Numbered from the stretch's first letter, positions 8,951-18,074 are shown. The stretch: DNA of 64,000 nt from CAKZQX01 sp034436755 (GCA_034436755.1 DAOTVB010000105.1:6656-70655); one strand, 5' to 3'. Notes: generated from the sequence alone by a model not told the origin. A program made the numbers and translations.

Positions 8951-10504
8951 ATGCGAAGCGTCACCGTCCGCGATATTTTACGTCTGGCTTTACCCGTTGG
9001 GACAACGATTGTTGCCGGCTCAGCCGGTTTGAGTCACCAGGTTACGTGGGTGGCGATGCTACGGACAACCCTTCCCGCTTTTGCCGAGTTACGGGGTGGC
9101 GAACTGGCGCTGCTGTCGGTTGAAGCAGCCCTGGCGCTGGACTCCCGCCTGACACTGGCGAACCTGGTCCGGCGTCTCTCGACGGCTCCCGTTGCGGCGA
9201 TTGCGGTCACGGGTGCGGTTGAGGCGGAGGATGCCAGCGCCGCCGAGGATGCGCGCCTGCCGCTGCTCAAGCTGCCCGATGGCAGTGATCTCCGCGAGGT
9301 TGAGCGCGAAGTGGCCCGGCTGGTCAGCGACTATGAGGCGCAACTGGAGCGGCGTGGCGCACAACTCTACAACTCACTGACGCAGCGCTCGCTGGCCGGC
9401 GATGGAGTGCCCGGCCTGCTGGAGACGCTGGCGGAACGTACCGGCCAGAGTGTGGCCTGCTACGGGGCGAATGGCGAATTGCGCGCCCAGCGGGGACGCG
9501 GTTCGGCTCGTATCGCACTCCAGGCATTGCGTCCAACAAAGTCAGGCGATAGTTCGCTGCTCAACCAGCAGATCTGGGTCGAGTCAATTGGTCCGCCGAA
9601 CTATCCGACTGGCTACCTGGCTCTGGCCGGCGTCAATCTGGATGAGTGGGATCGGCTGGCTGCCCGGCAGGGAGCATCCGCACTGGGCCTGGAGTTTGCC
9701 AAAGAGCAGGCAGTCCAGGCGGCGGAAGAGCGGCTACGCGGCGACTTTGTGGCGAACATTCTGGCGGGGCCACCCGGCGACCCGTCCGCCCTGGTCCGGC
9801 GTGGTCAGGAACTGGGCTATAATCTGACGCTGCCACACGTTGCGCTGCTGTTTCGCCTGGACGATGATAACAGCGTCGCGCTGAACCGGGTGTCCAGCAG
9901 CATCCAGGGGGAACTCAACCGGCGCGGGATTGCGGCCCCGCTCTCCCAACGCGAAACCTCAGTGCTCTGCTTGCTGCCCATTACCGACAATACACCGCGT
10001 CCCCGCGAACTGGCCGACGCTCTGCGCGACCGGCTGGCGTCGGACTATCCCGGTATCACGCTGGCGCTGGGCAATCCCGCGCCCATGCTGGCCGAGTGGT
10101 CCCGGACGGTGGAGGAGGCAGAACAGGCGTTGCTGCTGGGGCGGCAGCTCTTTGGCACCGAGCGGGTGGTTGCCTTTAGCGACCTGGGGGTCTACCGGCT
10201 GCTGGTGCGTCTGCGCGAGACGCCGGAACTCTGGACCTTCTACCGCGAGACGCTCTCGGCGCTGGCGGCCTACGATCAGAAGCAGGATGGCGAGCTGATC
10301 AAAACCCTCGAGGCCTACTTCAATCACCTGGGTAACCTGCGCGCGACCTCCGAGGCGCTGCATGTTCACCGTAACACGCTGCTCTACCGGCTGGAGCGGA
10401 TCAAGCAGATCAGCGGCCTGGACCTCAACAACTCCGATGAGCATTTCGCGCTCTGGCTGGCGCTGCGGGCCCACCGGGTGCTGCGTACGATGGATGAGGC
10501 ATGA
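8951..10504 (+). CDS. PucR-family transcriptional regulator
   Basis: 517 residues. The N-terminus (MRSVTVRDILRLALPVGTTIVAGSAG) matches the PucR N-terminal ligand-sensing domain. A middle region resembles the CdaR GGDEF-like domain. The C-terminus has the PucR helix-turn-helix: LEAYFNHLGNLRATSEALHVHRNTLLYRLERI. The family activates or represses purine, amino-acid or sugar-diacid catabolism genes in response to metabolites. No such operon is adjacent, so the target is unknown. It appears monocistronic, with an extended -10 upstream and a heptad array directly after the stop. Confidence 0.85.
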   Translation: MRSVTVRDILRLALPVGTTIVAGSAGLSHQVTWVAMLRTTLPAFAELRGGELALLSVEAALALDSRLTLANLVRRLSTAPVAAIAVTGAVEAEDASAAEDARLPLLKLPDGSDLREVEREVARLVSDYEAQLERRGAQLYNSLTQRSLAGDGVPGLLETLAERTGQSVACYGANGELRAQRGRGSARIALQALRPTKSGDSSLLNQQIWVESIGPPNYPTGYLALAGVNLDEWDRLAARQGASALGLEFAKEQAVQAAEERLRGDFVANILAGPPGDPSALVRRGQELGYNLTLPHVALLFRLDDDNSVALNRVSSSIQGELNRRGIAAPLSQRETSVLCLLPITDNTPRPRELADALRDRLASDYPGITLALGNPAPMLAEWSRTVEEAEQALLLGRQLFGTERVVAFSDLGVYRLLVRLRETPELWTFYRETLSALAAYDQKQDGELIKTLEAYFNHLGNLRATSEALHVHRNTLLYRLERIKQISGLDLNNSDEHFALWLALRAHRVLRTMDEA

Positions 10505-10505
10505 A

Positions 10506-10551
10506 CCGTAGTCCGTAGTCCGTAGTCCGTAGTCCGTAGTCCGTAGTCCGT
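10506..10551 (+). repeat. Heptad array (CCGTAGT)n
   Basis: Six and a half perfect copies of CCGTAGT start 1 nt after the stop codon of the PucR-type gene. It is the cleanest of the 7-nt arrays. Confidence 0.95.
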
Positions 10552-10624
10552 GAAACGGCGGGGGACAGGTATGGTTATTGCCGCGTTGCCCTGTCACCCC
10601 GTCATTTGTGCTCCTGCTTTCGCG

Positions 10625-12106
10625 TCACAGCCCGGTGGCATCCGCGCCCAGGATTACGACGATATCGGCACTGCTGATGAGGTTGTTGGGTGGTTGCCCG
10701 TTGCGCACCTCGGCCCCGATGGTCTCGGCCACGCGGCGAGCCGTGATCGGTTTGCCGGTGACATCGTAGACCACCGTTGTCGGATACTCCCCCGGCGGGG
10801 CATTCTCCGGCGGCAGAATAGTAAAACGGGCCTGCTCCAACTGAATTGCCGTATCGCCCGCCAGACCGGGAATCGCGGTTCCGTTGAACACCTGCACCGT
10901 CGCCTGCTCCGCCTGCTCGCTGGGCCGTGTCAGCCACTGATCGAGGATGGCGCGCACGCCCGCCGGATCCCAGACCAGGTTTGAGCCGATTTCACTGACG
11001 GCAACGGTTTCGGGGGTGATGCGCACCTGGTTGATGCTCTCCGGGTCCATCCCGGCCGCCAGGATGATGCCGCTCAACAGCACATCTGGCCGGGCAATCG
11101 GCATGGTCGTCAGCACTGGCGGGGTTGCTCCTTCCTGGCCTTCGATACTCTCCAGGAGTCCCGGAATCGCCGCGACCCGCTCGGGCATACTCTTGGCGCG
11201 CAGTTCGGCGACAATCGCGCGGAGCACCTGCTGCTGGCGCTCGGCGCGCCCGAAGTCACTGTCGGCATGGCGCGTGCGGGCATAGATCAGCGCCGTCGCG
11301 CCATTCATGCGCTGCTCCCCCGGCTGAAACTCCACCCGCATAATGCCAAAATCGTCGGTAGGGTAGGCTTCATCAATAATCAGTTTTGGCACATTCACGG
11401 TAATCCCGCCCAGTTCGTCGATCAACCCGGCAAAGCCGTCAAAATTCACCTGCGCCGTGTAGTGGACGCGCATCCCCGGCGGCATTTGCAGAAAGTCCTC
11501 AACCGTTTCGGCGGCCAGCGCCATTCCCCCCTGCTGCGGCGTTGTCTCCGGTCCATACAACTCGGCGGCATGATCGTGACCGTACCCGTAGGCAACATTG
11601 ATCTTGGTGACGCCGATAGTGGGTAGTTCTACCTGCGTATCGCGCGGAATCGAGAGTAGACTGATCCAGCGCCCGGTTGCGTCAATATGCGCCAGGATCA
11701 GGGTATCGCTACGCACGCCCTCCTCGGGATGGTCGGGCCGTTCGTCCACGCCGATCAGCAGGACATTCGTGCCGCCCAGCAGCGGCGAGGCAATCGGCGG
11801 GTTAGGGCGCACCTCATCCACCACAATCGCCTGCGCAACATCGCGCACCTGCCAGTAGAACAGACCCGCGGCCACCAGGAAGAGCACCAGGGCCACCAGC
11901 AAGATCTGCCGCACACGCGGCCAGAGTGGGCGGCGAGTCTTGGGCTCCGGCGCAGCACGGGGTGGTGCGCGGTGTGGTCGTGGTTCGGTGGGCGGTGCCG
12001 GCGCGGCGGGTGGCTGCGCATCTCGCTGCTTCCGCCCCGGCATCACAATCGTATCGCCGGTATACGCCCGCCCTGATCGGTTGCGACGCTGATTCCGGTC
12101 ATCCAT
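10625..12106 (-). CDS. LytR-CpsA-Psr (LCP) family cell-envelope glycopolymer ligase
   Basis: 493 residues. The ATG at 12106 is chosen because a GAGGGGGAG ribosome site lies upstream; the open frame extends further but into the promoter of the divergent Uma2 gene. Order: a basic, Pro-rich cytosolic tail, one membrane helix (about residues 72-94), then the LCP catalytic domain with LLIGVDERP, RSDTLILAHID, SIPRDTQV, the Asp/Arg-rich YARTRHADSDFGRAERQQ and a C-terminal LytR_C domain (VQVFNGTAIPGLA). LCP enzymes transfer undecaprenyl-linked polymers onto the wall or surface glycans. Which polymer is used in this wall-atypical lineage is unknown. Confidence 0.88.
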   Translation of the reverse strand: MDDRNQRRNRSGRAYTGDTIVMPGRKQRDAQPPAAPAPPTEPRPHRAPPRAAPEPKTRRPLWPRVRQILLVALVLFLVAAGLFYWQVRDVAQAIVVDEVRPNPPIASPLLGGTNVLLIGVDERPDHPEEGVRSDTLILAHIDATGRWISLLSIPRDTQVELPTIGVTKINVAYGYGHDHAAELYGPETTPQQGGMALAAETVEDFLQMPPGMRVHYTAQVNFDGFAGLIDELGGITVNVPKLIIDEAYPTDDFGIMRVEFQPGEQRMNGATALIYARTRHADSDFGRAERQQQVLRAIVAELRAKSMPERVAAIPGLLESIEGQEGATPPVLTTMPIARPDVLLSGIILAAGMDPESINQVRITPETVAVSEIGSNLVWDPAGVRAILDQWLTRPSEQAEQATVQVFNGTAIPGLAGDTAIQLEQARFTILPPENAPPGEYPTTVVYDVTGKPITARRVAETIGAEVRNGQPPNNLISSADIVVILGADATGL

Positions 12107-12208
12107 TGCACTATACTCCCCCTCAGAATCTGCAGAAATATCGCCTCCAGTATAGCAGACACGCACTGATGTGGGGATGACGCAACGCTGAATGCCGGCT
12201 GTGCGGGG

Positions 12209-12214
12209 TATAAT
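12209..12214 (+). promoter_or_regulatory. Candidate -10 for Uma2 gene
   Basis: TATAAT lies 78 bp before the ATG at 12293 in the 186-bp divergent gap. No clear -35 is visible. Confidence 0.4.
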
Positions 12215-12292
12215 GGATGCGTGCTTCGCATCTATCAGAACTTGCTGGGGGTTCGTAACTGTGGACATTTCTTGAAAACAGGCGGTGTTGTA

Positions 12293-12940
12293 ATGCCACC
12301 CACGACGCTTGAAATAGACATTTCTTCCCTGTCGGTCGTTGCGCCACCGGCTGAACCAGTCTGTGTGCCGCATCCAGGGCGACCCTGGACCATCGCTGAC
12401 CTGTATGCGCTGGCTGACGACGAGAATCGTTATGAACTGGTACGGGGTGAACTGATGATGATGCGTCCTGCCAGTCCAGTGCAGGAACGGTATGCTGCGC
12501 GCCTGGGGGCCGCCCTGAGCGTGTATGTTGATGAGCATGACCTGGGTGAGGTGTATACAGCCGAACCCGGTTTTATTCTCGCTCCAGAACCGGAGTCGGT
12601 CGTGCGCGCGCCCGATCCGGCATTTGTCAGCAAGGAGCGCATTCCGCCTGCCGACCAGCAACAGGGCTTCTGGGCACTGGCCCCCGATCTGGCGGTGGAA
12701 GTTATCTCGCCCTCGGAGACGGCCGAGGATATTCAGATAAAAGTGCAGGACTATCTGACGGCGGGTACCCGGCTTATCTGGCTGGTTTACCCGCGCACCA
12801 GGACGGTGCTGGAGTATCAATCGGCAACCCAGATTCGCCAACTGGGGCACGACGATAACCTGGAGGGAGGTGTGGTCATTCCCGGCTTCGGATATCCGCT
12901 ACGCCGGTTGTTTCGGGATGCGGATGCGCAGCGGCAGTGA
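12293..12940 (+). CDS. Uma2 family endonuclease-fold protein (DUF820)
   Basis: 215 residues from the ATG at 12293; a longer in-frame start at 12221 lacks support. It shows the Uma2 pattern: WTIADLYALADDENRYELVRGEL at the N-terminus, APDPAFVSKERIP, and DLAVEVISPSETAEDIQIKVQDYLTAGTRLIWLVYP. The acidic and lysine residues of the PD-(D/E)XK core are in LAVEVISP and the following K. The family is greatly expanded in Chloroflexota and Cyanobacteria, and its biological role is not established. A second, divergent member is at 18075. Confidence 0.85.
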   Translation: MPPTTLEIDISSLSVVAPPAEPVCVPHPGRPWTIADLYALADDENRYELVRGELMMMRPASPVQERYAARLGAALSVYVDEHDLGEVYTAEPGFILAPEPESVVRAPDPAFVSKERIPPADQQQGFWALAPDLAVEVISPSETAEDIQIKVQDYLTAGTRLIWLVYPRTRTVLEYQSATQIRQLGHDDNLEGGVVIPGFGYPLRRLFRDADAQRQ

Positions 12941-12955
12941 GGCACGCAGGATGTC

Positions 12956-12990
12956 CCACGTCTCACGTCTCACGTCTCACGTCTCACGCC
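12956..12990. repeat. Heptad array (TCACGTC)n
   Basis: Four copies of CACGTCT begin 15 nt after the Uma2 stop and contain the stop codon of the convergent kinase (12977-12979). The array therefore forms the 3' ends of both genes. Confidence 0.85.
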
Positions 12991-14398
12991 GCAATTGCAC
13001 CACCACACACCCCGTCATCCAGTCGTGGAAGGCCTGGCGCGTGGCCGAGAAGTTGGCGAAGAGCAGCGGTACCAGCGCCAGCAGTACCACCACAAGATCA
13101 GGGCGGCGAACCAGGCGCAACAGAAACGCCAGCGCGGGCAGGATCATTGCCGATGCCAGTCGGTAGATATGCCGCACCAGCGCGTGCCCAAAGCTGATCC
13201 GGTTGCCGTACAGGTCCGTCACCGCCAGCCCCAGCAACCGCTTGCCGACCGTGGCCTGCCAACCTGAACTCTCCAGCAGCGGGTAGTACAACCAGACAAC
13301 GAGGGCCCCGATCAGCCAGGCCGCGATGGTGGGCAGTAGCCGTAGCGTCAGCCCGATGACCTCGCCCAGCAGCATGCTGCACACCAGGATGAGCATGCCG
13401 TCAACCAGGGAGGCGGCAACCCTGCGCCAGAGGGCCGCATAGGTCAGGCTATCCGGCAGGGCCGGCGTAAGCACCCGGGTGGTGATCCCCGCGCCGGGGG
13501 CGCTGTCCGTTGCCGGTGCGGAGCGGGCGGCGGATTGAGCTTCGCGGTGGGCGTGGGTCTGCACCAGCTTCCCCGCCGGTTCCGGGATGGCCGGCAGATC
13601 GCGGCGCAGCGTGGCAACATCCGGGTAGCGGTCGGCGGGCTGCATCGCCAGCAACCGCATCACCACGGCTTCCAACTGCGTGGGTACATCCGGGTTGTGC
13701 CGGCGCAGCGGCAGCAGCGTATCCTGGAGCGCGCGCTGGGGCGCTTCGGGCACCTCGGTGCCGCTCAACAGGGTGTAGAGCGTCGCCCCCAGCGCGTAGA
13801 GGTCCGAGCGCACATCGGTGGTGCCCATGCCATACTGCTCCAGCGGTGCGAAGCCCGGCGTCACCGCCCGCGCTCCGGCGGTAGTCTTCAAGGCCGGGTT
13901 GTAGGCTTTCGCCAGCCCAAAATCAACCAGGAAGACCTGACCCTCCGGCGTGATGCGAATATTGTCCGGCTTGATATCGCGGTGGATGATCGGCGGCACA
14001 TGGCTGTGCATATACTCCAGCGCATCCAGCAGGGGCGCGAGGATGGGCATAATTGCTGCGACCTGCATGCGGCCCTGGGGTTGGTGTGCCAGGTGACTGC
14101 TCAGATCCTCACCCGGCACATAGTCCATTACCAGATACTGCCTGTCCTGCTCCATGAAATAGTCGGTTACGGCGGGCAACGCCGGGTGGCGCAGGCCGGC
14201 CAGCAGCCGCGCCTCAAACTCGAACTGCTGTGCGGCCTCGGATGAGTGGTCGAACGTCTCTTTGACGGCAACAGTCGTTTGCAGGCGGCGGTCGTACGCG
14301 CGGTAGACGGCTCCAAACCCGCCCTGCCCCAGCAACTGCTCTAGTTCGTAGCGTCCCTGTAGAATAGTTGTAGTGGATGTCAACGTGGTATCTCTCAT
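12977..14398 (-). CDS. Serine/threonine protein kinase with C-terminal RDD membrane domain
   Basis: 473 residues. The kinase domain (about 14-275) has GQGGFGAVY, the ATP lysine Lys46 in VAVKE, catalytic HRDIKPDN (Asp141), and DFGLAK with Asp159. Pro-rich linker residues follow, then an RDD domain (YAALWRRVAASLVDGMLIL and later helices, about 328-470) with several membrane spans. This puts the kinase in the membrane without an external sensor. The final residues VVVQLRRET and the stop are written in heptad-array sequence, so the original C-terminus may have been altered. Its substrates are unknown. Confidence 0.88.
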   Translation of the reverse strand: MRDTTLTSTTTILQGRYELEQLLGQGGFGAVYRAYDRRLQTTVAVKETFDHSSEAAQQFEFEARLLAGLRHPALPAVTDYFMEQDRQYLVMDYVPGEDLSSHLAHQPQGRMQVAAIMPILAPLLDALEYMHSHVPPIIHRDIKPDNIRITPEGQVFLVDFGLAKAYNPALKTTAGARAVTPGFAPLEQYGMGTTDVRSDLYALGATLYTLLSGTEVPEAPQRALQDTLLPLRRHNPDVPTQLEAVVMRLLAMQPADRYPDVATLRRDLPAIPEPAGKLVQTHAHREAQSAARSAPATDSAPGAGITTRVLTPALPDSLTYAALWRRVAASLVDGMLILVCSMLLGEVIGLTLRLLPTIAAWLIGALVVWLYYPLLESSGWQATVGKRLLGLAVTDLYGNRISFGHALVRHIYRLASAMILPALAFLLRLVRRPDLVVVLLALVPLLFANFSATRQAFHDWMTGCVVVQLRRET

Positions 14399-14562
14399 CT
14401 GGTCCTCATATCGGACTCATATAGCATTCATTCTGGTGTGGCATGATCTATTACGCACCAGACGTACCACATGTTGCGAGTGGTCGTGTGGTAAACATCC
14501 CTCATTCCCCCATGTGCAACGGGCGGGCAGGCATGCTCGCCCGTCGGGTTTGTTTCCCCCCG

Positions 14563-14571
14563 TGCTATAAT
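14563..14571 (+). promoter_or_regulatory. Extended -10 promoter element for lysJ/argD
   Basis: TGCTATAAT sits about 110 bp before the start at 14680. Just upstream (14519-14544) is an ACGGGCG hairpin whose role is unclear. Confidence 0.5.
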
Positions 14572-14679
14572 GATCACACTGACTGTTTTTTCCTGGAACC
14601 GTTCCATTCTCAACCTGGCTGCCCGTGTTGCAGCGTCGGTCTGGCCTGTGTGGCACTGTCGGCAGCGGTTGACCTGAGT

Positions 14680-15843
14680 ATGATGCAAAATACTGAGCTT
14701 ATTTCCATCGAGCAGCGTTATGAGGTGGGCCTCTATCCCAAGCGCCCGGTTACGATTGTGCAGGGCCGTGGCGCGCGCCTGTGGGATGCCGAGGGGCGGA
14801 TGTTTATCGACTGCGTGGGCGGGCAGGGTGCGGCCAACCTGGGCCATAGCCACCCCGCACTGATTGCCGCCGTGCAGGATCAGGCGGCCCGGCTGATCAG
14901 TTGCCCGGAGATCTTCCACAATGATCAGCGGGCCGCCTACCTGGAGGCGCTGGCGGCCGCACTGCCCTTTCCCGCGCGTATCTTCCTCTGCAACAGCGGG
15001 GCGGAGGCGATTGAGGCGAGTCTCAAGTTTGCACGCCTGTTGACGGGACGCCCGCAGATTGTGGCGACGATGCGCGGCTTTCATGGGCGCACGTTCGGCG
15101 CGCTGAGTGCCACCTGGGATGCTAAATATCGCAAACCATTTATGCCCCTGGTGCCCGAGTTTACGCATGTGCCCTACAACAACCTGGAGGCACTGGCGGA
15201 AGCGGTGAATGCGCAGACGGCGGCCGTCCTGCTGGAGCCGGTGCAGGGCGAGGGCGGGGTGCGTCCCGCCGACGCGGGCTACCTGGAAGGTGCGCGCCGC
15301 ATCTGTGATGAGCAGGGCGCGCTGCTGCTGCTGGACGAGGTGCAGACCGGCTTCGGGCGCACCGGGAAGCTGTTTGCCCTTGAGCATAGCGGCGTGATGC
15401 CTGATGTGCTGGCGCTTGCCAAGAGTATTGCGGGGGGCCTGCCGATGGGCGCGGTGGTCCTGCATGAGCGGCATGGCACGCTGCCCGGCGGCGCGCATGG
15501 CACGACCTTCGGCGGTAATCCGCTGCTCTGTGCGGCGGCGCTTGCGGCGCTGCGGGTGATGCAGAACGAAGATCTGCCGGGGCAGGCGGCAGAGAAGGGC
15601 GCATGGCTGCAGGAGCGCCTGCACGCCCTGGAAGCGCCCCAGGTGCGCGAGGTGCGCGGGCAGGGCTTGCTCGTGGGCCTGGAACTGAAGCAGCGGGTCC
15701 AGCCCTATCTCAGTGCCCTGCTGGAGCGCGGCGTGCTGGCGCTGCCGGCCGGCCCGAACGTCTTGCGACTGCTGCCACCGCTCGTGATCGCTTATACTGA
15801 TCTGGAAACGGTCGTAGCCCATTTGGCTGAGATCCTGCGTTAA
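14680..15843 (+). CDS. Class III aminotransferase, LysJ/ArgD type
   Basis: 387 residues. It is a PLP-dependent transaminase acting on LysW-bound aminoadipate or glutamate semialdehyde, or on N-acetylornithine. The start at 14680 (MMQNTEL) begins where the family begins; the open frame upstream is leader. Landmarks are the N-terminal GARLWDAEG, CNSGAEAIEASLKFAR (PLP phosphate contact), RGFHGRTFGALSATW, EPVQGEGGVRPA, LLLDEVQTGFGRTGK and the PLP lysine in VLALAKSIAGG. The RGFxGRTxGxLSxTW and EPVQGEGGVRPA stretches are closest to Thermus-type LysJ, so an amino-group-carrier pathway is likely, but no lysW or other lys/arg gene lies nearby. Confidence 0.83.
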   Translation: MMQNTELISIEQRYEVGLYPKRPVTIVQGRGARLWDAEGRMFIDCVGGQGAANLGHSHPALIAAVQDQAARLISCPEIFHNDQRAAYLEALAAALPFPARIFLCNSGAEAIEASLKFARLLTGRPQIVATMRGFHGRTFGALSATWDAKYRKPFMPLVPEFTHVPYNNLEALAEAVNAQTAAVLLEPVQGEGGVRPADAGYLEGARRICDEQGALLLLDEVQTGFGRTGKLFALEHSGVMPDVLALAKSIAGGLPMGAVVLHERHGTLPGGAHGTTFGGNPLLCAAALAALRVMQNEDLPGQAAEKGAWLQERLHALEAPQVREVRGQGLLVGLELKQRVQPYLSALLERGVLALPAGPNVLRLLPPLVIAYTDLETVVAHLAEILR

Positions 15844-15896
15844 TCTCTACAGCGTGATTGGGAATGCACGCTGAGTGATAGGAGTTACGCGGTGAA

Positions 15897-16060
15897 TTTG
15901 ATGAAGTTTGAGAAATTCATCCGGACATTGCTCCAGGAGTCCCGGCTTTAGCCTGTTGAGGGCCGTTCACCGGCTGAAGCCGGGACTCCAAAGTCCGGGC
16001 TGTATGGTGGTACATGCCGTCCGGTCCTCATATATTCGGATTTTTTTCAGTGTTCATCAA
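15897..16060. repeat. Family A palindromic element, copy A2
   Basis: The left end TTGATGAAGTTTGAGAA is matched by the right end TGTTCATCAA. The inner arms are GGAGTCCCGGCTTTAGCC and GGCTGAAGCCGGGACTCC. Confidence 0.85.
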
Positions 16061-16068
16061 ACAAAGAT

Positions 16069-16133
16069 GGTTCCTTCCGCCCTGCCGGAGGCGAAATACG
16101 TTTTCGGGTCAGTGACCGCGTAACTCGTGTAAG
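16069..16133. repeat. Family B element, truncated copy B2
   Basis: Only the right half is present: CTTCCGCCCTGCCGGAGGCG followed by the terminal ACCGCGTAACTCGTGTAA. It lies directly against copy A2. The rest of 15844-16159 holds nothing else recognisable. Confidence 0.75.
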
Positions 16134-16159
16134 TGATAGGCGAACTGCCGGGAATGCCA

Positions 16160-16390
16160 TTACCCGGCACTGCGCTGCACCCGCCGTAGCACCCACCTGT
16201 CGGCATGCGGCAGGTAGGCCAGATCGAAGATCTGTCCCTCTGCCGCAACCCGAAAGCCATAGGCATCCGGTTCACGCCAGGTAGAGATGAGTTGCTCAAC
16301 GGTGTAGGTGCGATCTTCCCAGACAACATGGAGCGGCCGGCCGGGATAGGCATGGTCGGCGCGGCAGTGAACATAAATCTCTGGTTGCAT
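16160..16390 (-). CDS. Small protein, possibly DUF6504-like
   Basis: 76 residues from the ATG at 16390; a longer frame to 16471 would overlap the divergent ppx start. The sequence has WEDRTYTVEQLISTWREP and a C-terminal DRWVLRRV, resembling short DUF6504-type proteins found next to DNA-damage polymerases in actinobacteria. That match is from memory and weak. No polymerase is nearby. It is expressed divergently from ppx over an 80-bp gap. Confidence 0.55.
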   Translation of the reverse strand: MQPEIYVHCRADHAYPGRPLHVVWEDRTYTVEQLISTWREPDAYGFRVAAEGQIFDLAYLPHADRWVLRRVQRSAG

Positions 16391-16470
16391 AGCTCCATGA
16401 TACCAGGGACGGCACGCCTTTTGCAATAGACCGCTTATAGAGGCAAAATTCACAACGTAATGAGGCACCA

Positions 16471-17979
16471 ATGGAAGAGCGCATCGGTATTATTGATCTG
16501 GGATCAAACACAACCCGCCTGATCTTGATGGCCTACAAACCGCATCTCTGTTTTCGACTGGTTGACGAAGTCAAGGAGACTGTACGCCTGGCGGAGGGGG
16601 TGAGTGAGGATCGCATGCTCAAACCCGGCCCAATGCGGCGGGCAGTTGAGGCGCTCAAAATGTTTTACACCTTCTGTCAGTCCGCCCAGGTAGAGCAGAT
16701 TGTCCCCGTTGCTACCAGCGCGCTCCGCGAGGCAGCGAATCGTGAAGAGTTCTTGTTGATGCTGCGGCAGGGGAGTGATCTGGATCTGCGCGTGTTGAGC
16801 GGCGAAGAGGAAGCCTATTACGGCTACCTGGGAGCCATCAACTCGCTCCCGTTCACCGACGGCATTGTCGTGGATATTGGCGGCGGCAGCACCGAGGTGA
16901 CGGCCGTGCGTGGCCGCGCCTTCAGTACCACATTTTCGCAGCAGGTGGGCGTTGTGCGCTTTACGGAGCGCTACATCAAGTCGGACCCGATCAGCAAAAA
17001 GGAGTTTCGCGCGCTGGAAGAGGGCGCGGTTACAGCCTTTAAGGAACTCGATTGGCTCAAGTCGGAGACGGGCCCGACCATGGTGGGGTTGGGGGGAACG
17101 GTACGTAACCTGGCGCGGATGGATCAGAAGCGTCGGAAATATCCGCTTGACCGGCTGCATGGCTATGTGCTCAAACGCCAGGCGCTCGAGGAGATTGTAG
17201 ATATGCTGCGCCGCAGCAGCCTCAAGGAACGGGAGTCGATCCCAGGGCTTAGTCGGGACCGCGCTGATGTGATCGTGGCCGGCGCGGTGATCCTGCTTCA
17301 ACTCATGCAGCAGGGCGGTTTTGAGGAGTTGCTGGTGAGTGGGCAGGGGTTGCGCGAAGGGCTCTTTTACGACTACTTTCTGCAGGGCCAGCAGGTGCAA
17401 CTCTTTGATGATAAACGCGGGTTCAGTATCCAGAATCTCGCCAAAATCCACAACTATGAGGCGATCCACGCGGCCAAGGTGCGCGAACTTAGCCTGTCTC
17501 TGTTTGATCAACTCGAACCGCTGCATGGCTATGGTCGCTGGGAGCGGGAACTGCTCTCCTATGCGGCCCTCCTCCACGATATCGGCGTTGAGGTGGGCTA
17601 TTATGATCACCACAAACACTCGGCTTACCTGATCTTCAACTCGGCGTTGCAGGGCTTTAGCCACCGTGAAGTTGTTTTGCTGGCGTTGCTGACCCGCTAC
17701 CACCGCAAGGGCTCGGTTGATGTGGACGAGTATCGCATGATCCTGGCGGACGATGATGAAGAGCGCCTATCCCGCCTGAGTGCGCTGCTGCGTATTTCAG
17801 AATATCTGGAGCGCAGCAAGAGCCAGGTTGTCCAAAGCCTGAAGGTTGAGATTGGCGCGGACGGCGTCCGGGTGCAGGTGCGGGCGGTTGGCGATGCAAC
17901 GGTTGAGGTGTGGGATGCGAATCGCCGCACACGTCTGTTTGAAAAAGCCTTTGGACGGAATATCGAGATTGTGATTTAG
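16471..17979 (+). CDS. Exopolyphosphatase / guanosine pentaphosphatase with HD domain
   Basis: 502 residues. The N-terminal actin-fold (ASKHA) Ppx/GppA domain has IIDLGSNTTRLILM, PVATSALREAANREEF, LSGEEEAYYGYLG and VVDIGGGSTEVT, covering both phosphate-binding loops and the conserved acidic residues. The second half holds an HD-type helical domain with LLHDIGVEVGYYDHHKHSAYLI and LLTRYHRKG, the usual C-terminal half of long Ppx proteins. It hydrolyses polyphosphate and/or pppGpp. Polyphosphate granules are common in this lineage. It ends before a strong 16-bp terminator. Confidence 0.9.
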   Translation: MEERIGIIDLGSNTTRLILMAYKPHLCFRLVDEVKETVRLAEGVSEDRMLKPGPMRRAVEALKMFYTFCQSAQVEQIVPVATSALREAANREEFLLMLRQGSDLDLRVLSGEEEAYYGYLGAINSLPFTDGIVVDIGGGSTEVTAVRGRAFSTTFSQQVGVVRFTERYIKSDPISKKEFRALEEGAVTAFKELDWLKSETGPTMVGLGGTVRNLARMDQKRRKYPLDRLHGYVLKRQALEEIVDMLRRSSLKERESIPGLSRDRADVIVAGAVILLQLMQQGGFEELLVSGQGLREGLFYDYFLQGQQVQLFDDKRGFSIQNLAKIHNYEAIHAAKVRELSLSLFDQLEPLHGYGRWERELLSYAALLHDIGVEVGYYDHHKHSAYLIFNSALQGFSHREVVLLALLTRYHRKGSVDVDEYRMILADDDEERLSRLSALLRISEYLERSKSQVVQSLKVEIGADGVRVQVRAVGDATVEVWDANRRTRLFEKAFGRNIEIVI

Positions 17980-18000
17980 GCGCAATGCCCTGGCGCGCAC

Positions 18001-18037
18001 AGAGGCGCATAAGGATCGTACATCCTTATGCGCCTCT
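18001..18037. terminator. Strong bidirectional hairpin terminator
   Basis: AGAGGCGCATAAGGAT and its exact reverse complement surround the loop CGTAC. This perfect 16-bp stem lies between the convergent ppx and Uma2 genes. Confidence 0.75.
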
Positions 18038-18074
18038 GGCGGCTTTGCGCGAGGCTATTTGCAAGGTTCTGCGG

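Noticed and set aside
10625..12850. Long form (741 aa) of the LCP protein
   Set aside because: The extra N-terminus overlaps the divergent Uma2 gene and its promoter. The ATG at 12106 has a strong ribosome site and gives a normal LCP layout.
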